Assembly (NCBI GenBank): GCA_964019335.1
Contig: OZ025663.1
Location: forward strand, 151,001 to 215,000
Direction of reading: 5' to 3'
Origin: Diplonema japonicum
Taxonomy: Eukaryota; Euglenozoa; Diplonemea; Diplonemida; Diplonemidae
DNA: 64,000 nt
Numbering within the stretch: the first letter of the stretch is position 1; each line of letters begins with the position of its first letter. Under the pieces are notes generated by a model. That model did no database searches. It worked only from the letters and a program-made list of their open reading frames with translations, and was not told where the DNA came from. Position numbers and translations under genes: made by a program. Below, one piece after another: positions 63,437 to 64,000 of the stretch.

Positions 63437-64000
63437 TTCAAGAAAAAAAAAAAATAATTAAAAAAAGATGAGCAGAAATGAAAAAGAAGATGAAGAACAA
63501 AAAAAAACAAAAAAAAAATACTTAGAAGCGGGTGGGTAAAAATTGCGAGGGCACAAAAAGATTTTACAAAAGATGTTTTCTTTTACTTTCCTGTCTGTCA
63601 CAGAGCATTTCTCATTTTTCTTTTTCTTCTTTCCACACATACTGTACCCAGAAGCCCCATCCTTTCTCTACCTTTGAAGGGGAGTGTTGAGGGTATCAGG
63701 ATAAAAGTACAACAAAAAACACCCCCAAAAAAATAAATGTGATGTGAAATGTTTACAAAGAACGAGTCCCAAGCTTTGTCCGAACAAAAAAGAGAAAGAA
63801 AAAAAAAAAAGAGGGGGGATAGTGGATGTTATAACAAGTAAATGTTATCAGTTCCTCTTTTACATCTGTCGTGAGATAATTTGAAATAAGTTTGATATCA
63901 GTAAGAAAAAAAAAAAAGAAGAAGAAAGGCGAGTCTTGCCTTTTGTTTACATGTTTTTTTAATCCATGATTACCCCCCCTCCCTTCTCCCCCACCCCTTA
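63437..64000. other. Non-coding end of window
   Basis: A- and T-rich with scattered runs. The segment about 63590-63720 has ordinary complexity, but I see no gene. A continuation of the gene starting at 62861 cannot be excluded. Confidence 0.5.

Noticed and set aside
1-64000. tRNA, rRNA, CRISPR array, insertion sequence or transposase
   Set aside because: None was recognised by eye on either strand. A tRNAscan or Infernal search was not possible here.

Overview
The window looks like nuclear DNA of a flagellated protist. It holds about 24 protein genes, all on the + strand, separated by low-complexity DNA made of long A, T, C and G runs. Coding sequence is mixed-composition and uses the standard code (TAA, TAG and TGA all end genes). 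Five genes, plus one tentative one, carry short GT-AG introns (35-62 nt in the firm cases), and I rebuilt their exons from reading frame and family similarity. A one-strand gene array with small gaps (as little as 70 bp), pyrimidine tracts ending in AG just before several starts, and tandem copies of a small gene fit polycistronic transcription with trans-splicing. That points to Euglenozoa, perhaps a diplonemid or euglenid since kinetoplastids have almost no introns. A dinoflagellate-like lineage is the main alternative. No spliced-leader sequence was identified, so the placement is inference.

Layout. 0.4-1.9 kb: SLC17-type anion transporter. 3.0-3.4 kb: small unknown protein followed at once by a perfect hairpin. 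3.7-17.7 kb: outer-arm dynein heavy chain of DNAH5/DNAH8 type, with a three-exon 3' end. 18.2-18.8 kb: C2H2 zinc-finger protein. 18.8-22.0 kb: gene-poor homopolymer DNA with four inverted-repeat structures near its right end. 22.0-26.9 kb: Doa10/MARCH6-type membrane E3 ligase. 27.8-30.8 kb: CFAP70. 31.0-32.6 kb: TRF4/TENT4-type nucleotidyltransferase in five exons. 32.6-35.2 kb: gene-poor. 35.2-36.4 kb: HGH1. 36.6-43.1 kb: three tightly packed genes (coiled coil plus discoidin-like domain, a coiled-coil protein, and a protein with an H1-like tail).

43.1-46.4 kb: an array of five nearly identical 70-codon genes, interrupted by a secreted MRH-like protein and a 67-residue Ala/Pro-rich protein. 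The similarity between copies starts at the ATG and ends at the stop codon. This is the most unusual part of the window and matches no family I know. 46.5-50.7 kb: POC5-like centriole protein and a ZFC3H1-like zinc-finger/HAT protein. 50.9-55.2 kb: large mucin-like secreted protein with 46-residue Ser/Thr repeats. 55.4-58.5 kb: two unknown proteins. 58.6-62.2 kb: NPC1/Patched-like sterol-sensing membrane protein in five exons. 62.9-63.4 kb: a possible small spliced gene.

Themes. Cilium and centriole genes recur (dynein heavy chain, CFAP70, POC5-like). Two genes belong to nuclear RNA surveillance families (TRF4-like and ZFC3H1-like). Neighbours in a polycistronic array need not be functionally related, so these groupings are only suggestive.
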